Notes under the pieces: model-generated
Database searches by the model: none
What the model was told of the DNA's origin: nothing
The model's input: the letters and a program-made list of their open reading frames with translations, nothing else
Made by a program: the position numbers and the translations under genes
DNA from: JAAZMI01 sp050948785
GTDB taxonomy: Bacteria; Bacillota; Dethiobacteria; DTU022; UBA8154
NCBI GenBank assembly: GCA_050948785.1
Contig: JBMNEM010000001.1
Coordinates: 186,001-250,000, forward strand
DNA length: 64,000 nucleotides
Reading direction: 5' to 3'
Part shown: piece after piece, positions 36,801 to 45,114 of the stretch
Layout: each line of letters starts with the position of its first letter
Numbering within the stretch: the stretch's first letter is position 1

Positions 36801-38531
36801 CCGGACGGTGTTATTGTTGGAAACGTTGAGCGAGAGAGCCTTCCGGAAAAGGGGCATGAAATCGTTGTTCACTTGGATGAGTGTAAGAAATGGAGCAAAA
36901 AATGGCAAAATTTCAAGGACACAGAGTATCCGGAGTTTATAAATAAAATCAAGATAGAGGAAGAAAGAGCGCTGAGCATGCTGCGCAGTGCAGTTGATAA
37001 GTTTCCTGAAGAAAGAATTAGAGAATCGTTTATGGAAGTTGTTTTGCCGGTATTGAACAGGGAAAAAGAGGAATGGCCTTTGCAGGAAATAGCAAGAAGT
37101 GTTGAAAAGTTCAGCCCGGAACGGCTGAAGGCGCAGATACAGGCAATAGACGCAAAACTGGAAGCCGTAACATTCGAATCTGCCAGGTATAAACGTGTCG
37201 ACGAATTGAGCAAGGATACCACAACCCAAGTTGCTTTGGAGAGGCTAAATGAGCATTATGCACGGGGTCGGGGAAGGATTGAACCCTCCGGTTACCAGGA
37301 CTTCAAAAATTCCTTGAAAGCTCTGCCTGTTTGGATTACTACAGCCCTTTCCGCCCAATCTATTCCAATGATTCCGGATCTTTTTGATTTACTGGTAATT
37401 GATGAAGCTACGCAATGTACACTGACCAACCTGCTGCCGTTGATATACAGAACAAAAAGGATCGTAGTCATCGGGGACCCTGAACAACTTCCGGCAATTG
37501 ATACGATAAATATTGGGGCGGAAATGGCGTTGGCCTCGAAGCTGGGAATTGGAGAATGGATTCATGAATATGGCCATGCTAATAACAATGTGTACAGTTG
37601 TTTCGTAAAGGTATTGCCCGGCAGGCATGCAGATGTGCTGTCATTGAACGAGCATTACCGCAGTCATCCCATGATCATAGGTTTCTCAAACCAGCATATT
37701 TATCAAAAGCGCTTAATTTTAAGAAAGAATCCTGACCAGGCCAAAAGCATTCCCTATAGTAGCGGTATGCATGGGCTTAATGTGCCCGGGGAGTGTCGAC
37801 GCGGAAAGTGGAATACAAGTTGGTGCAATGAACCTGAAGCTGAGGAAATCGTAAATATTATTAGTAAGCTGAAAGGGGAAGAGCAATACTACCACGTTTC
37901 AATTGGAGTAATTTCACCATTTCGGGCACAGGTTGAGCTAATTGAAGATAAACTTGAGAGACTAGGCATTATGCGGGGTGTTCAAGTGGGAACGGTGCAC
38001 AAATACCAGGGTAACGAACGAGATGTGATTATTTTTAGCCCTGTTGTTTCCCGCGGGATTCCGGAAGCAACTGCCCGCTGGGTTGAAAACCCGCCAAACC
38101 TGATTAATGTTGCTGTTACTCGTGCCAGGGAAGGGTTTTTCTTTGTTGGTGATTTTGAAATATGTAGAAGACAGCCAGGCATTTTAGGCAAGTTAACCAA
38201 ATACATTGAAACGATAATGACATTACGTAAGACAAGCCTTGCGGAGTTGGACCTTTTTAGCTGGATGGTAGTGTGCGGTTTGGATCCCGAAATTCACTGT
38301 CGAATTAGTGACATAGAAGTGGACTTTGTTCTCAGGAATGCTGCCCAGGGGGTTAAACTGGCAATTGAAGTTGATGGGCTACAGCACGATAATACAAAAG
38401 TCAAGGATGCTTCAAGGGATGCGTTTCTTATTTCCAAGGGTTATAAAGTCCTTCGCTTTTCTTCCCGTGATATTCAGGAAGTTCCTGCCCGGGTGATAAA
38501 AGAAATTGAAACAGCTTATCACGGACAATAA
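33861..38531 (+). CDS. SF1 helicase with C-terminal DUF559/Vsr-like nuclease
   Basis: Predicted 1556 residues. The N-terminal ~380 residues are acidic and unassigned. Walker A is SGPPGCGKSQVVVST near 406. A ~700-residue insertion, rich in helices and probably coiled coil, separates it from motif II LLVIDEATQCTLTNLL near 1180, then GDPEQLPAID, NEHYRSHPMIIGFSN, VGTVHKYQGNERDVII and VAVTRAREGFFFVG. The last ~80 residues are a PD-(D/E)xK-type domain of the Vsr/DUF559 fold: DIEVDFVLR … LAIEVDGLQH … GYKVLRFSSRDI. Helicase plus such a nuclease is typical of anti-phage enzymes. ATG 33861 is preferred over GTG 33858; the ribosome site is weak. Confidence 0.85.
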   Translation: MAGGYKYWKKTKYSKEIDEDWGQSLDDKDGVDWFNYMQMRAPDDDELERCFWHSYGYYVEVLDDYFIVNTEDEEDDTDGEPLPYSDEAIYWYGESPPFFDEESLLFEDVHPFSDEGDEQCNIMNTKIPWQKIVEHHKEITRRAEEAFFSLLITNQPSDRWSSIDHFSPEHLHGPWKIADSSLTSLPLKRSIFNEENRELYLGGPCFVAWKKNKNGFSAFWQPILYRAVRVTPEEDGFLVIEPDQGNWDISPLVYDFLDKKNICPEQPFEELMMDIIEKAHKYASDLNEDITSYLINGIGQSVPELGEKLQERFNQKGQASKPSDWVLFTPAEASALTRNLLSDYNQLERALQQDTDAIGGLRLLVQGVNLTEDRIPVSVLPIVPLNESQLAAVEGILRKKPVTMVSGPPGCGKSQVVVSTILNAWAQGSTVLFASNNNEAVDVVRERLKPFEDLFPISVRAGKRDLNNVQEVIRRVINIIGYKNEVTRSLQEVSVNERNELLKQKLKLQAHLESKLPQIVSQSVHSAINAYGIYREIREDLEERIKILTGELAELGYSMEPDIFETAILNPFQEWINEIGLVKTNITQYRIKYRRYTDEINYLTGKRDRLFASIGGVTDAIESWEWLSAEAAIEKQKSWLTQFITLMETPLEEKLKPYYWQTDFNFWKNEEHARQWADEAINASGQIFQMLIQEKHLLIQSFELESERATARQNLENAGIHVHEEISRETIKDWLQVYSFLSTIPQRSFDWLPFSEKSKALREIRKIENNLRRQVPVSVWRDAGTLDAEGRARLCRSLELIDEWLKINEKWQSFSSTRLKIDKQFDQFRDKLQELQFYDFPDDWDIFLWEETARQLSKRAQVAEQAAISHFKKREYMETQNSIVDVCKSFQSLNSGLPVREYWVKQDGAAWKDVTKKAISDFDLADLNELKKLYYEGSMDRFIATWDEMSKIQAAINEKKHQLEILIPESALIEQWWSRRPDGVIVGNVERESLPEKGHEIVVHLDECKKWSKKWQNFKDTEYPEFINKIKIEEERALSMLRSAVDKFPEERIRESFMEVVLPVLNREKEEWPLQEIARSVEKFSPERLKAQIQAIDAKLEAVTFESARYKRVDELSKDTTTQVALERLNEHYARGRGRIEPSGYQDFKNSLKALPVWITTALSAQSIPMIPDLFDLLVIDEATQCTLTNLLPLIYRTKRIVVIGDPEQLPAIDTINIGAEMALASKLGIGEWIHEYGHANNNVYSCFVKVLPGRHADVLSLNEHYRSHPMIIGFSNQHIYQKRLILRKNPDQAKSIPYSSGMHGLNVPGECRRGKWNTSWCNEPEAEEIVNIISKLKGEEQYYHVSIGVISPFRAQVELIEDKLERLGIMRGVQVGTVHKYQGNERDVIIFSPVVSRGIPEATARWVENPPNLINVAVTRAREGFFFVGDFEICRRQPGILGKLTKYIETIMTLRKTSLAELDLFSWMVVCGLDPEIHCRISDIEVDFVLRNAAQGVKLAIEVDGLQHDNTKVKDASRDAFLISKGYKVLRFSSRDIQEVPARVIKEIETAYHGQ

Positions 38532-38813
38532 CTGCCCTTCAATAGATATATTTCGGAACAAAAAAAGAAAGCTCTGGACTAAGACTATAAAACTCCTTAA
38601 GATGTGACCCAAGGTAGTGATGACTGAACTTCCTCTAATCCATACGGGCTACCAGCTCGAAGTGTGGCAAACATGGGTTTAAATATCCCCGAACACCAAG
38701 GGGGATCCATAGACATAGGCAGTTTTTATAAAGGATTTCACAATTCGACAGAGAATTGGTATAATTGATAAAATAAGGTTGATGCTCTATTTGATGCAAG
38801 GGGAAGGGACGCC
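38532..38813. other. intergenic region before the exonuclease-RecQ gene
   Basis: No gene is seen in these ~280 bp. The only clear element is the promoter at 38737-38765. Confidence 0.5.
38737..38765 (+). promoter_or_regulatory. sigma-A-type promoter of the exonuclease-RecQ gene
   Basis: TTCACA (38737-38742) and a perfect TATAAT (38760-38765) are spaced by 17 bp, ~50 bp upstream of ATG 38814. AGGGGAAGGG provides the ribosome site. Confidence 0.65.
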
Positions 38814-40596
38814 ATGAAACCCATTACTTTCATTGATATTGAGATTGAGCCAAATCGTGGTAAAATTCTAGATATAGGCGGCGTTAAAGGGAATGGCAAT
38901 TCATTTCACTCCGGTTCTCTTGCTGACTTCATTAAATTTCTAGATGGTTCCCAATATATTTGTGGTCATAATATCTTCAAGCATGATTTGAAATATATTC
39001 AAAATGACCTGAATGCTGCAGGACTCAATCATCTGCACTATATTGATACACTGTATCTTTCCCCCCTGCTTTTCCCTGCCAAGCCTTATCATGCCTTGCT
39101 CAAGGATGATAAGCTGCAAACGGAAGAAACCAACAACCCGTTGAATGATTCAAAAAAGGCCAGAGATCTTTTCTTTGATGAGGTTACGGCTTTTCAAAAG
39201 ACAGATGAGAACTTGAAGCGAATATTTTATGGCCTGTTAAAAGATCAAAAGGAGTTTTGCTCCTTTTTTTATTTTCTTGGGTATAAGGAAAATGATTTAA
39301 AAATCGAGCATCTGATACATGAAAAGTTTTATGGCCTAATATGTGAGCAGGCAGATATTTCAAAACTAGCATCAGACCATCCTGTTGAACTGGCTTACTG
39401 TTTGGCCTTGATCAATACAAAAAGCCGTTATTCCATTACACCTCCATGGGTTCTGAGAAATTTTCCTGCAGTGGATACGATCATGTTTTTATTAAGAAAC
39501 AACCCATGCCTGAAGGGGTGCCCCTATTGTGATGAGGCTCTTGATATTCATAAAGGGTTAAAACGATTCTTTGGCTTTGATTCATACCGAACATTTGCCG
39601 GTGAACCTCTGCAGGAGAAGGCCGTTAAGGCCGCTGTTGCCAATAAATCTCTTCTGGCGGTGTTCCCCACCGGCGGCGGGAAGTCAATAACCTTTCAAGT
39701 ACCGGCCTTAATGAGCGGGATTAATAGTAAGGGACTGACGGTAGTAATCTCACCTTTACAGTCCTTGATGAAAGACCAGGTTGATAATCTGGAAAAAGCG
39801 GGTATCACAGACGCGGTTACGATTAACGGCTTGCTTGATCCAATTGAAAGGGCCAAAATCCTTTGAAAGGGTTGAAAATGGTTCTGCCTCCATTCTTTAT
39901 ATTTCGCCGGAATCATTGCGTTCGCGGACAATTGAACGCTTGCTCTTGGGAAGGAATCTTGTCCGGTTTGTTATCGATGAAGCACACTGCTTTTCGGCCT
40001 GGGGACAAGATTTCCGGGTTGACTATTTATATATCGGCGACTTTATCAAATCCATTCAAGAAAAGAAAAATATGGAGGATGGAATCCCCGTTTCCTGCTT
40101 TACCGCCACGGCAAAGCAAAAAGTTATAGAGGATATTCGGGAGTATTTCAGGGATAAGCTGTCCCTGGAGATGGAGGTATTTAGTTCAAGCGCTGGGAGA
40201 AGCAATCTTAGCTATCTGGTGTTCGTAAAAGAGAGCGAGGAAGAAAAATACAACACAGTGCGGGATTTAATCGATGAGAAAGATTGCCCCACCATCATTT
40301 ATGTCTCACGCACAAGAAAAGCGTATGAGTTGGCGCAAAGGTTAACAAAAGACGGTTATCAGGCAAGGCCATATCACGGCAAAATGGAGAAGCAGGAAAA
40401 AACTGAGAATCAGGACGCATTTATTAAAGGCGATGTTCAAATAATGGTTGCAACATCTGCGTTTGGCATGGGAGTGGACAAGAAAGATGTGGGCATGGTT
40501 ATTCACTATGAAATTTCTGATTCCCTGGAAAATTATATTCAGGAAGCGGGAAGGGCGGGGCGGGAAGGTTCAACCTGCCCGTTAGCGCCGCGCTGA
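38814..40596 (+). pseudogene. DnaQ-like exonuclease fused to RecQ helicase, broken
   Basis: The first frame begins ITFIDIEIEPNRGKILDIGG, an Exo I-like segment, with ICGHNIFKHDLKYI as Exo II, and reaches the RecQ Walker A AVFPTGGGKSITFQVPAL. Near 39860 translation must shift frame to continue: LVRFVIDEAHCFSAWGQDFR (DEAH), then TIIYVSRTRKAYEL, MVATSAFGMGVDKKD and YIQEAGRAGREG. The sequence ends abruptly after the arginine-finger motif; the zinc-binding and winged-helix domains and the usual further ~700 residues of large exo-RecQ proteins are absent. The frameshift might be an error, but the lost 3' part is not. Repeat C starts right after it. Confidence 0.85.
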
Positions 40597-40663
40597 TGGA
40601 AATCGACGGAGAGACGATTAACATCTCCTTTGTCAATCTGTTGGATTATCAAATATAAGTTAG

Positions 40664-40712
40664 TTTTTTGATAAGAAAGTGCGGCATTCTGCAAGGATTT
40701 AGGTGTCCGGAA
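40664..40712 (+). repeat. dispersed repeat C, copy 1
   Basis: A ~50-bp block, TTTTTTGATAAGAAAG followed by GCGGCATTCTGCAAGG-like sequence, recurs at 56457-56508 with about four changes. In one frame both read (F)LIRK-GILQGF-CPE, so it may derive from the end of a coding sequence. It follows the abrupt end of the RecQ remnant. Confidence 0.65.
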
Positions 40713-40745
40713 GCCGAAAAAACCAAGGGATTCGCCTGTGCCGGA

Positions 40746-41189
40746 TTAGCAGCGGTCGAATCCCTTAATAATTCTTTCCAGCCCCGCTTCAAAACGGCGG
40801 TCATTATCCCCGGTGCGCTTTTTCGGCCCCCTGGTTCTTCCCCCGCTACGCCGGTATTTAGCTTTTACCTCCCGTTCTTCCAGTAAAAAATCAATATTGT
40901 CCGGTTGAAACTCCCTTCCATCGGGACTTAAACATTTTGCCTGCTTTCCCAAAACCATGGCGGCAAGACCCCAGTCCTGGGTGACAACAATATCGTTTTT
41001 TTGCGCCAGATTTAATATTTTCATGTCGGCTTCCTGGGATGCATTGTCCACGATAACATGATGCTCCGATTCGATGTTGTGGTTAAAACTAGCCACTGTC
41101 CAAACAGGAAGGTTGTATTTCTGCCCCTTTTCCAGGCAGATCTGCAAAACCATCTTGGGGCAGGCATCCGCATCAACAATAATCTTCAA
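40746..41189 (-). CDS. YaiI/YqxD family protein (UPF0178, DUF188)
   Basis: Predicted 147 residues starting at TTG 41189, seven bases after GAAAGGAG. The sequence KIIVDADACPKMVLQICLEK opens the family; VDNASQEADMKILNLAQKND and VVTQDWGLAAMVLGK match its PIN-like fold, and the basic C-terminus RRSGGRTRGPKKRTGDNDRR is typical. Exact function in cells is unknown; the fold suggests an RNA or DNA-acting nuclease. A longer frame to 41237 lacks a ribosome site. It is oriented against the surrounding defence genes. Confidence 0.88.
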   Translation of the reverse strand: MKIIVDADACPKMVLQICLEKGQKYNLPVWTVASFNHNIESEHHVIVDNASQEADMKILNLAQKNDIVVTQDWGLAAMVLGKQAKCLSPDGREFQPDNIDFLLEEREVKAKYRRSGGRTRGPKKRTGDNDRRFEAGLERIIKGFDRC

Positions 41190-41772
41190 AGACGCTCTCC
41201 TTTCAATTATAAAAGTCCATACCGCGGCTGAAGTCATGATGTTTACAAAATTCCATCTGTTCTTGACGCGGCTTCCGATTAATAACCTTTAAAAGCATTC
41301 CTTTCCCTTTTTAATATAAAGAATTTTATAATATCATTATATGTTATTGAAGTGTTTTTACAATTGGACCAGCAATATGACCCTTACGAAGCGTAGCCCT
41401 GTTAATTGAACATTAACGTCAGGGGATTAGATTAACAGCTGATTATATTGACAAGTTTTTTAGATCGCATTTTATTATGCCTTTTTTAGAAATATTCTTG
41501 TCATTTGTACTGGGAAATATATCCTTCGTGTAGTATAATGAAAAAGAGTGTAGAAATCGTTTTGTCTCTTGATTTCTGATTTAAGCTAATAACCGGCAGT
41601 TTAGTCAAGATGAAATTATAGCAATAATGAGAAGTTGTTGGACAAAAACTATTTTGAATAGTTAATAACGTACACTCTTATTGCGTTTCTGAGGTTTAGC
41701 TTGAGCTTTATATTATGGGGTATATAGTGATAAAATTGTATATGTAAATTGATGTTAACCGTGGTGATAAAA
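41190..41772. other. intergenic region before the DUF488 operon
   Basis: About 580 AT-rich bp. It includes repeat B copy 1 (41296-41403) and a 31-codon minus frame at 41203-41298 (MLLKVINRKPRQEQ…), probably a remnant. A TATAAT at 41533 is a possible -10 for the operon, but no good -35 is seen. Confidence 0.45.
41296..41403 (-). repeat. dispersed repeat B, copy 1
   Basis: About 105 bp that recur at 59821-59945, in front of the AbrB-PIN genes, with shared blocks TACAATTGGA(C/G)CAGCAAT and CTTACGAAGCG. Both copies lie upstream of minus-strand genes. Confidence 0.65.
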
Positions 41773-42387
41773 ATGGTTGATACTGTTTATTCTATTGGAT
41801 ATTCAGGTTTTTCTATGAGTGATTTTATAAACACTTTACAGTCAAATAAAATATCTCTGGTTGTGGATGTCCGCAGTCATCCATATTCTCAATACTTCTC
41901 TGACTATAATAAAGAAAGTCTTGAGCAGACACTAAAATATAAAGGAATATATTATCGCAATTACGCGAAAGAGTTTGGGGCAAGGCAGGATGAACGTAGA
42001 TATTACTCAAGTGAAGGTTATTTAGATTTTGAGTTGTTTGCAAAATCATCCCCTTTTTTGAGTGGTTTTGATAGGTTAGTAAAGAGTATGATGCAAAACT
42101 ACCGGTTTGCTTTAATGTGTGCAGAAAAAGATCCAATCAATTGTCACCGTACAATATTAGTAACAAGATCGTTCCATGATGCTGGATATAAAGTGAAACA
42201 TCTATTGCCTAATAACGGTATGGTGACGCAAGAAGATATCGAAAATCGGCTATTAGATAAATATTTTCCGAATAGAAATCAGATTACGTTATTTGGAGAG
42301 GTATTTAGTAAAAGCGAATATATTGCACAGGCCTATAGAAAACGAAATTCGGAAATAGGGTATTCGATTGAGGAGGAAAGCGAATGA
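41773..42387 (+). CDS. DUF488 family protein (first of pair)
   Basis: Predicted 204 residues. It starts VDTVYSIGYSGFSMSDFINT with LVVDVRSHPYSQYFSDYN and has the family's C-terminal FALMCAEKDPINCHRTILV (Cys-x8-Cys-H-R). DUF488 proteins adopt a fold thought to bind nucleic acid or nucleotides and are frequent in predicted defence operons. ATG 41773 or an upstream ATG 41749 could be the start; spacing is not decisive. Its stop overlaps the second DUF488 gene (ATGA), showing coupling. Confidence 0.85.
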   Translation: MVDTVYSIGYSGFSMSDFINTLQSNKISLVVDVRSHPYSQYFSDYNKESLEQTLKYKGIYYRNYAKEFGARQDERRYYSSEGYLDFELFAKSSPFLSGFDRLVKSMMQNYRFALMCAEKDPINCHRTILVTRSFHDAGYKVKHLLPNNGMVTQEDIENRLLDKYFPNRNQITLFGEVFSKSEYIAQAYRKRNSEIGYSIEEESE

Positions 42388-42827
42388 TGATATATACTAT
42401 TGGTTTTACCAAAAAATCCGCCAAACAATTCTTTGAGTTAATTAAAAAGAACAGTATAAATATTATATTGGATGTGCGGTTAAATAATAAATCACAATTA
42501 GCTGGTTTTACGAAAGGTGATGATCTTCAATATTTTTTATCAGAAATATGCCACTGTGAGTATAAGCATTGTCTTGAGTATGCACCAACAAAAGATATTT
42601 TAGATGACTATAAGAAGAAACATATCAAGTGGGATGAATATGTAAAGCGATATACGACTCTTATGAACCAACGGGCAAAGTTTCTTAATTTTGCAAATGA
42701 GTTTTCTAGTTACAAAAATATTTGCTTGTTATGCAGTGAGCCAACCCCGGAACGTTGTCATCGCAGATTAATTGCAGAAATGATAGCTAATAGTAGTCCT
42801 CAGCAAATTAGTATAAAGCACATTTGA
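42384..42827 (+). CDS. DUF488 family protein (second of pair)
   Basis: Predicted 147 residues starting after GAGGAGG, overlapping the preceding stop by four bases. It keeps YTIGFTKKSAKQFFELIKKN, IILDVRLNNKSQLAGF and the terminal CLLCSEPTPERCHRRLI. It is shorter than its neighbour and differs widely in sequence, so the pair is not a recent duplication. The two may form a heteromer. The next gene follows at 14 bp. Confidence 0.85.
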   Translation: MMIYTIGFTKKSAKQFFELIKKNSINIILDVRLNNKSQLAGFTKGDDLQYFLSEICHCEYKHCLEYAPTKDILDDYKKKHIKWDEYVKRYTTLMNQRAKFLNFANEFSSYKNICLLCSEPTPERCHRRLIAEMIANSSPQQISIKHI

Positions 42828-42841
42828 GGAGGAAAAACCTC

Positions 42842-43471
42842 ATGAACAAAAATATTGAGGTTGTAATTCTCACAAAATCAATAAAGAACGGTGGTTACTG
42901 TGTTGCTGGTATTGATATAAATACTAGTAAATGGGTTAGACTCGTTTCAAGTGATCGAGATAGTCATGGTGCTTTGTTCGAGCAAGATATTCAGTATAGA
43001 AATGGAATGAACTGTGAACCCTTAGATGTTGCGAGAGTGCCAATATTAAGAAAGATGCCAACTGCATATCAGCCAGAAAACGTATTAATCGATGAAACAC
43101 AATATTGGGAAAAAGTTCGCAAAGTATCGATCGGAGACGTATTAGAATTACACCCATCTGAGACACATAATTATTTACTAGGTAATATATACCCCTATAT
43201 TACAAAAGAAAGAATTGATACTGTAGGCCACTCTTTAATTTTAGTTAAAGTGGGACATTTAGTAATTACTCATCCTCGTCCACAAAGCACTAAAGCAAAA
43301 TTTAAATATAGGTTTACTACATATGACAATATTTCCATAACAGACCCTGACTTTTATAATACACCTGATCAAACAAATATTGGAAAAGCTATATTGGTAA
43401 TGAGTTTGCCTAATGTACCTTATCAAGAGAGAAAGTACTATAAATTTATTGCGAAGATTTTCCCGCTTTAA
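42842..43471 (+). CDS. dual OB-fold protein of the DUF488 operon
   Basis: Predicted 209 residues from ATG 42842 behind GAGGAGG. The sequence opens NKNIEVVILTKSIKNGGYCV then AGIDINTSKWVRLVS, and a second similar barrel region follows (VSIGDVLELHPSETHNYLLG). This matches the dual OB-containing domain proteins that accompany DUF488 genes; OB folds bind single-stranded nucleic acid or nucleotides. All three genes are tightly packed and on one strand, so they likely act as one complex. No nuclease with an obvious catalytic motif is part of it. Confidence 0.75.
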   Translation: MNKNIEVVILTKSIKNGGYCVAGIDINTSKWVRLVSSDRDSHGALFEQDIQYRNGMNCEPLDVARVPILRKMPTAYQPENVLIDETQYWEKVRKVSIGDVLELHPSETHNYLLGNIYPYITKERIDTVGHSLILVKVGHLVITHPRPQSTKAKFKYRFTTYDNISITDPDFYNTPDQTNIGKAILVMSLPNVPYQERKYYKFIAKIFPL

Positions 43472-43717
43472 AAAACACAAAAAAAAGAAAAATTCACTTG
43501 CAAGTGTGTAAGTGCTATGCTAGGTTAGTGGCTAAAAGGGCTGGAACGGATTTTCCCTTAACCCTTTCCTTTCAGCCGTTTATTAATGTGGTAGTACTAG
43601 GCCAAGCTCGATGATATATATTTAGTAAAAACCGGCTATCATTCCAATAATCTGAACTTCCCATTATGTTTATAAAGTTCCATATTTTATTAGCCTGAGT
43701 TATACAATATTCATAAA

Positions 43718-44180
43718 ATGCTCATCTCATATAAGGTAGTCTTAGTTGATACTTATCGGGGGGCTTTCAGCATTGATCAAAACCTTAAGGTCAAAGTTTC
43801 CGATATGGCACATGGCGGGGAAGGATTCCAAGAGTGGCTTGCCAGATTTCATGGTAAATCCATTCGCTTACCGGAACGGCTGCAGTACAAACCAGGCGAA
43901 AATTATCTAAACTGGCATATCAGAGAAGTTTTTAGAGGATCGTCAAAGTATTCAGCAGGATAGTGAACATTATATGAAACAGGTAAGCAGCGAGGAAGTT
44001 GCCTACTGGTTTAAAGAAACAAGTGATGGATAGTCTGCATTCGTTAACAGGTATTTTCAAAGGGGGTTATGGTCCAGCGTTCAAACTTATGTGTATGTAG
44101 TTCATAAGGAAAGAGGAAAACACTTTCGCAGATACGTGAAGAATATATGGAACGGCAAGCGGAGATAGCTGAAGAAGCGT
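43718..44180 (+). pseudogene. degraded region with short coding fragments
   Basis: An 81-residue frame at 43718-43963 (VVLVDTYRGAFSIDQNLKVK … RLPERLQYKPGENYLNWHI) looks protein-like but has no ribosome site and ends abruptly. It is followed in other frames by SSEEVAYWFKETSDG (to about 44031) and RKTLSQIREEYMERQAEIAE (stop at ~44180). Together these suggest one decayed gene. I do not recognise its family. It sits directly upstream of the NucS-like gene, and could be a lost partner. Confidence 0.4.
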
Positions 44181-44212
44181 AAAGTGCGTGGTGATGAAAG
44201 GAGGAATTAATT

Positions 44213-44956
44213 ATGGCGTTGTATGACAAGTCAGTGAAACTCCTTTTCCGAGATATGATAAAAGACCTCGCTATTCAAAAAGGAGAAGTTATAGAGAGAG
44301 AAAAAATTAATTCCTGGTTCAAGACAAAATATCCGCTTATAAAGCCTGGCACTATTTCAGCTCATATGCTTAAGTTATCAACTAATGCTCCAAGCCGAAT
44401 ACATTACAACGTAGATCCAAATGGTAAAGATGATCTTTTTTTTCAGATTGATAGCAAAAGATTCCGGCTCTACGACCAATCTTCTGATCCAGATCCCATC
44501 TATTTTAAACAAAAAGAAAGTGATATAGTAACGCCGGGACATGAAGAATCAGAAGAAGAGAATGGTAATGAATTTGCCTATGAGAAAGATCTTCAGAATT
44601 TTTTGGCCAAGAATCTGTCCCTCATTGAGCCTGGCCTATCATTATATTTAGAAGAGGAAATCAGCGGTATCGAATTCCCGGTAGGGAACCGATTCATCGA
44701 TATCCTGGCAATCGATTGTAATAATAATTATGTGGTCATCGAACTTAAAGTATCGCGTGGATACGATAGGGTTGTAGGCCAAATACTTCGCTATATGGCA
44801 TGGATCAGAAAAAACCATGCGGAAGAAAGTCAGAAAGTACGGGGCATAATAATTGCTCGCGAGATTTCGGATGATCTTTTGCTGGCATGTTCTGAGATAA
44901 ATAATGTTGAGTTGTACGAATACAACTTATCGATAACATTAAAAAAAATAAAATAA
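44213..44956 (+). CDS. NucS-type endonuclease with N-terminal DUF7669-like domain
   Basis: Predicted 247 residues with GAAAGGAGG before ATG. Residues ~1-95 (ALYDKSVKLLFRDMIKDLAI … DDLFFQIDSKRFRLYD) form a winged-helix-like domain of the DUF7669 type. Residues ~120-247 are a NucS/DUF91 nuclease: FIDILAIDCNNNYVVIELKV supplies the D…ExK motif and GQILRYMAWI the family's Q-motif. NucS enzymes cut mismatched or branched DNA; short fusions like this occur in defence islands. It precedes the DUF6361-PLD-helicase genes by ~158 bp, and may belong to them. Confidence 0.8.
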   Translation: MALYDKSVKLLFRDMIKDLAIQKGEVIEREKINSWFKTKYPLIKPGTISAHMLKLSTNAPSRIHYNVDPNGKDDLFFQIDSKRFRLYDQSSDPDPIYFKQKESDIVTPGHEESEEENGNEFAYEKDLQNFLAKNLSLIEPGLSLYLEEEISGIEFPVGNRFIDILAIDCNNNYVVIELKVSRGYDRVVGQILRYMAWIRKNHAEESQKVRGIIIAREISDDLLLACSEINNVELYEYNLSITLKKIK

Positions 44957-45114
44957 AATAAGGGAAAGTAGATAACAACCGCATCAACTAGGACTGAAAA
45001 ATCCATTGCGCTCATTAACAACCGGTTATGCAGTGCCAAGATATTATTAGCGAAAGCTGGCAGAACATATGAATTTAAAGTTTGATCTTGCGGCTTTGAC
45101 GAGGAGTTGAGAAA

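Noticed and set aside
40746..41189. YaiI considered as the toxin of a toxin-antitoxin pair
   Set aside because: No antitoxin frame is coupled to it, and the sequence is a normal full-length UPF0178 protein.
43540..43575. possible terminator after the dual-OB gene
   Set aside because: The apparent stem (GGCTGGAA with TTTCAGCC) is short, mismatched and lacks a T-run.
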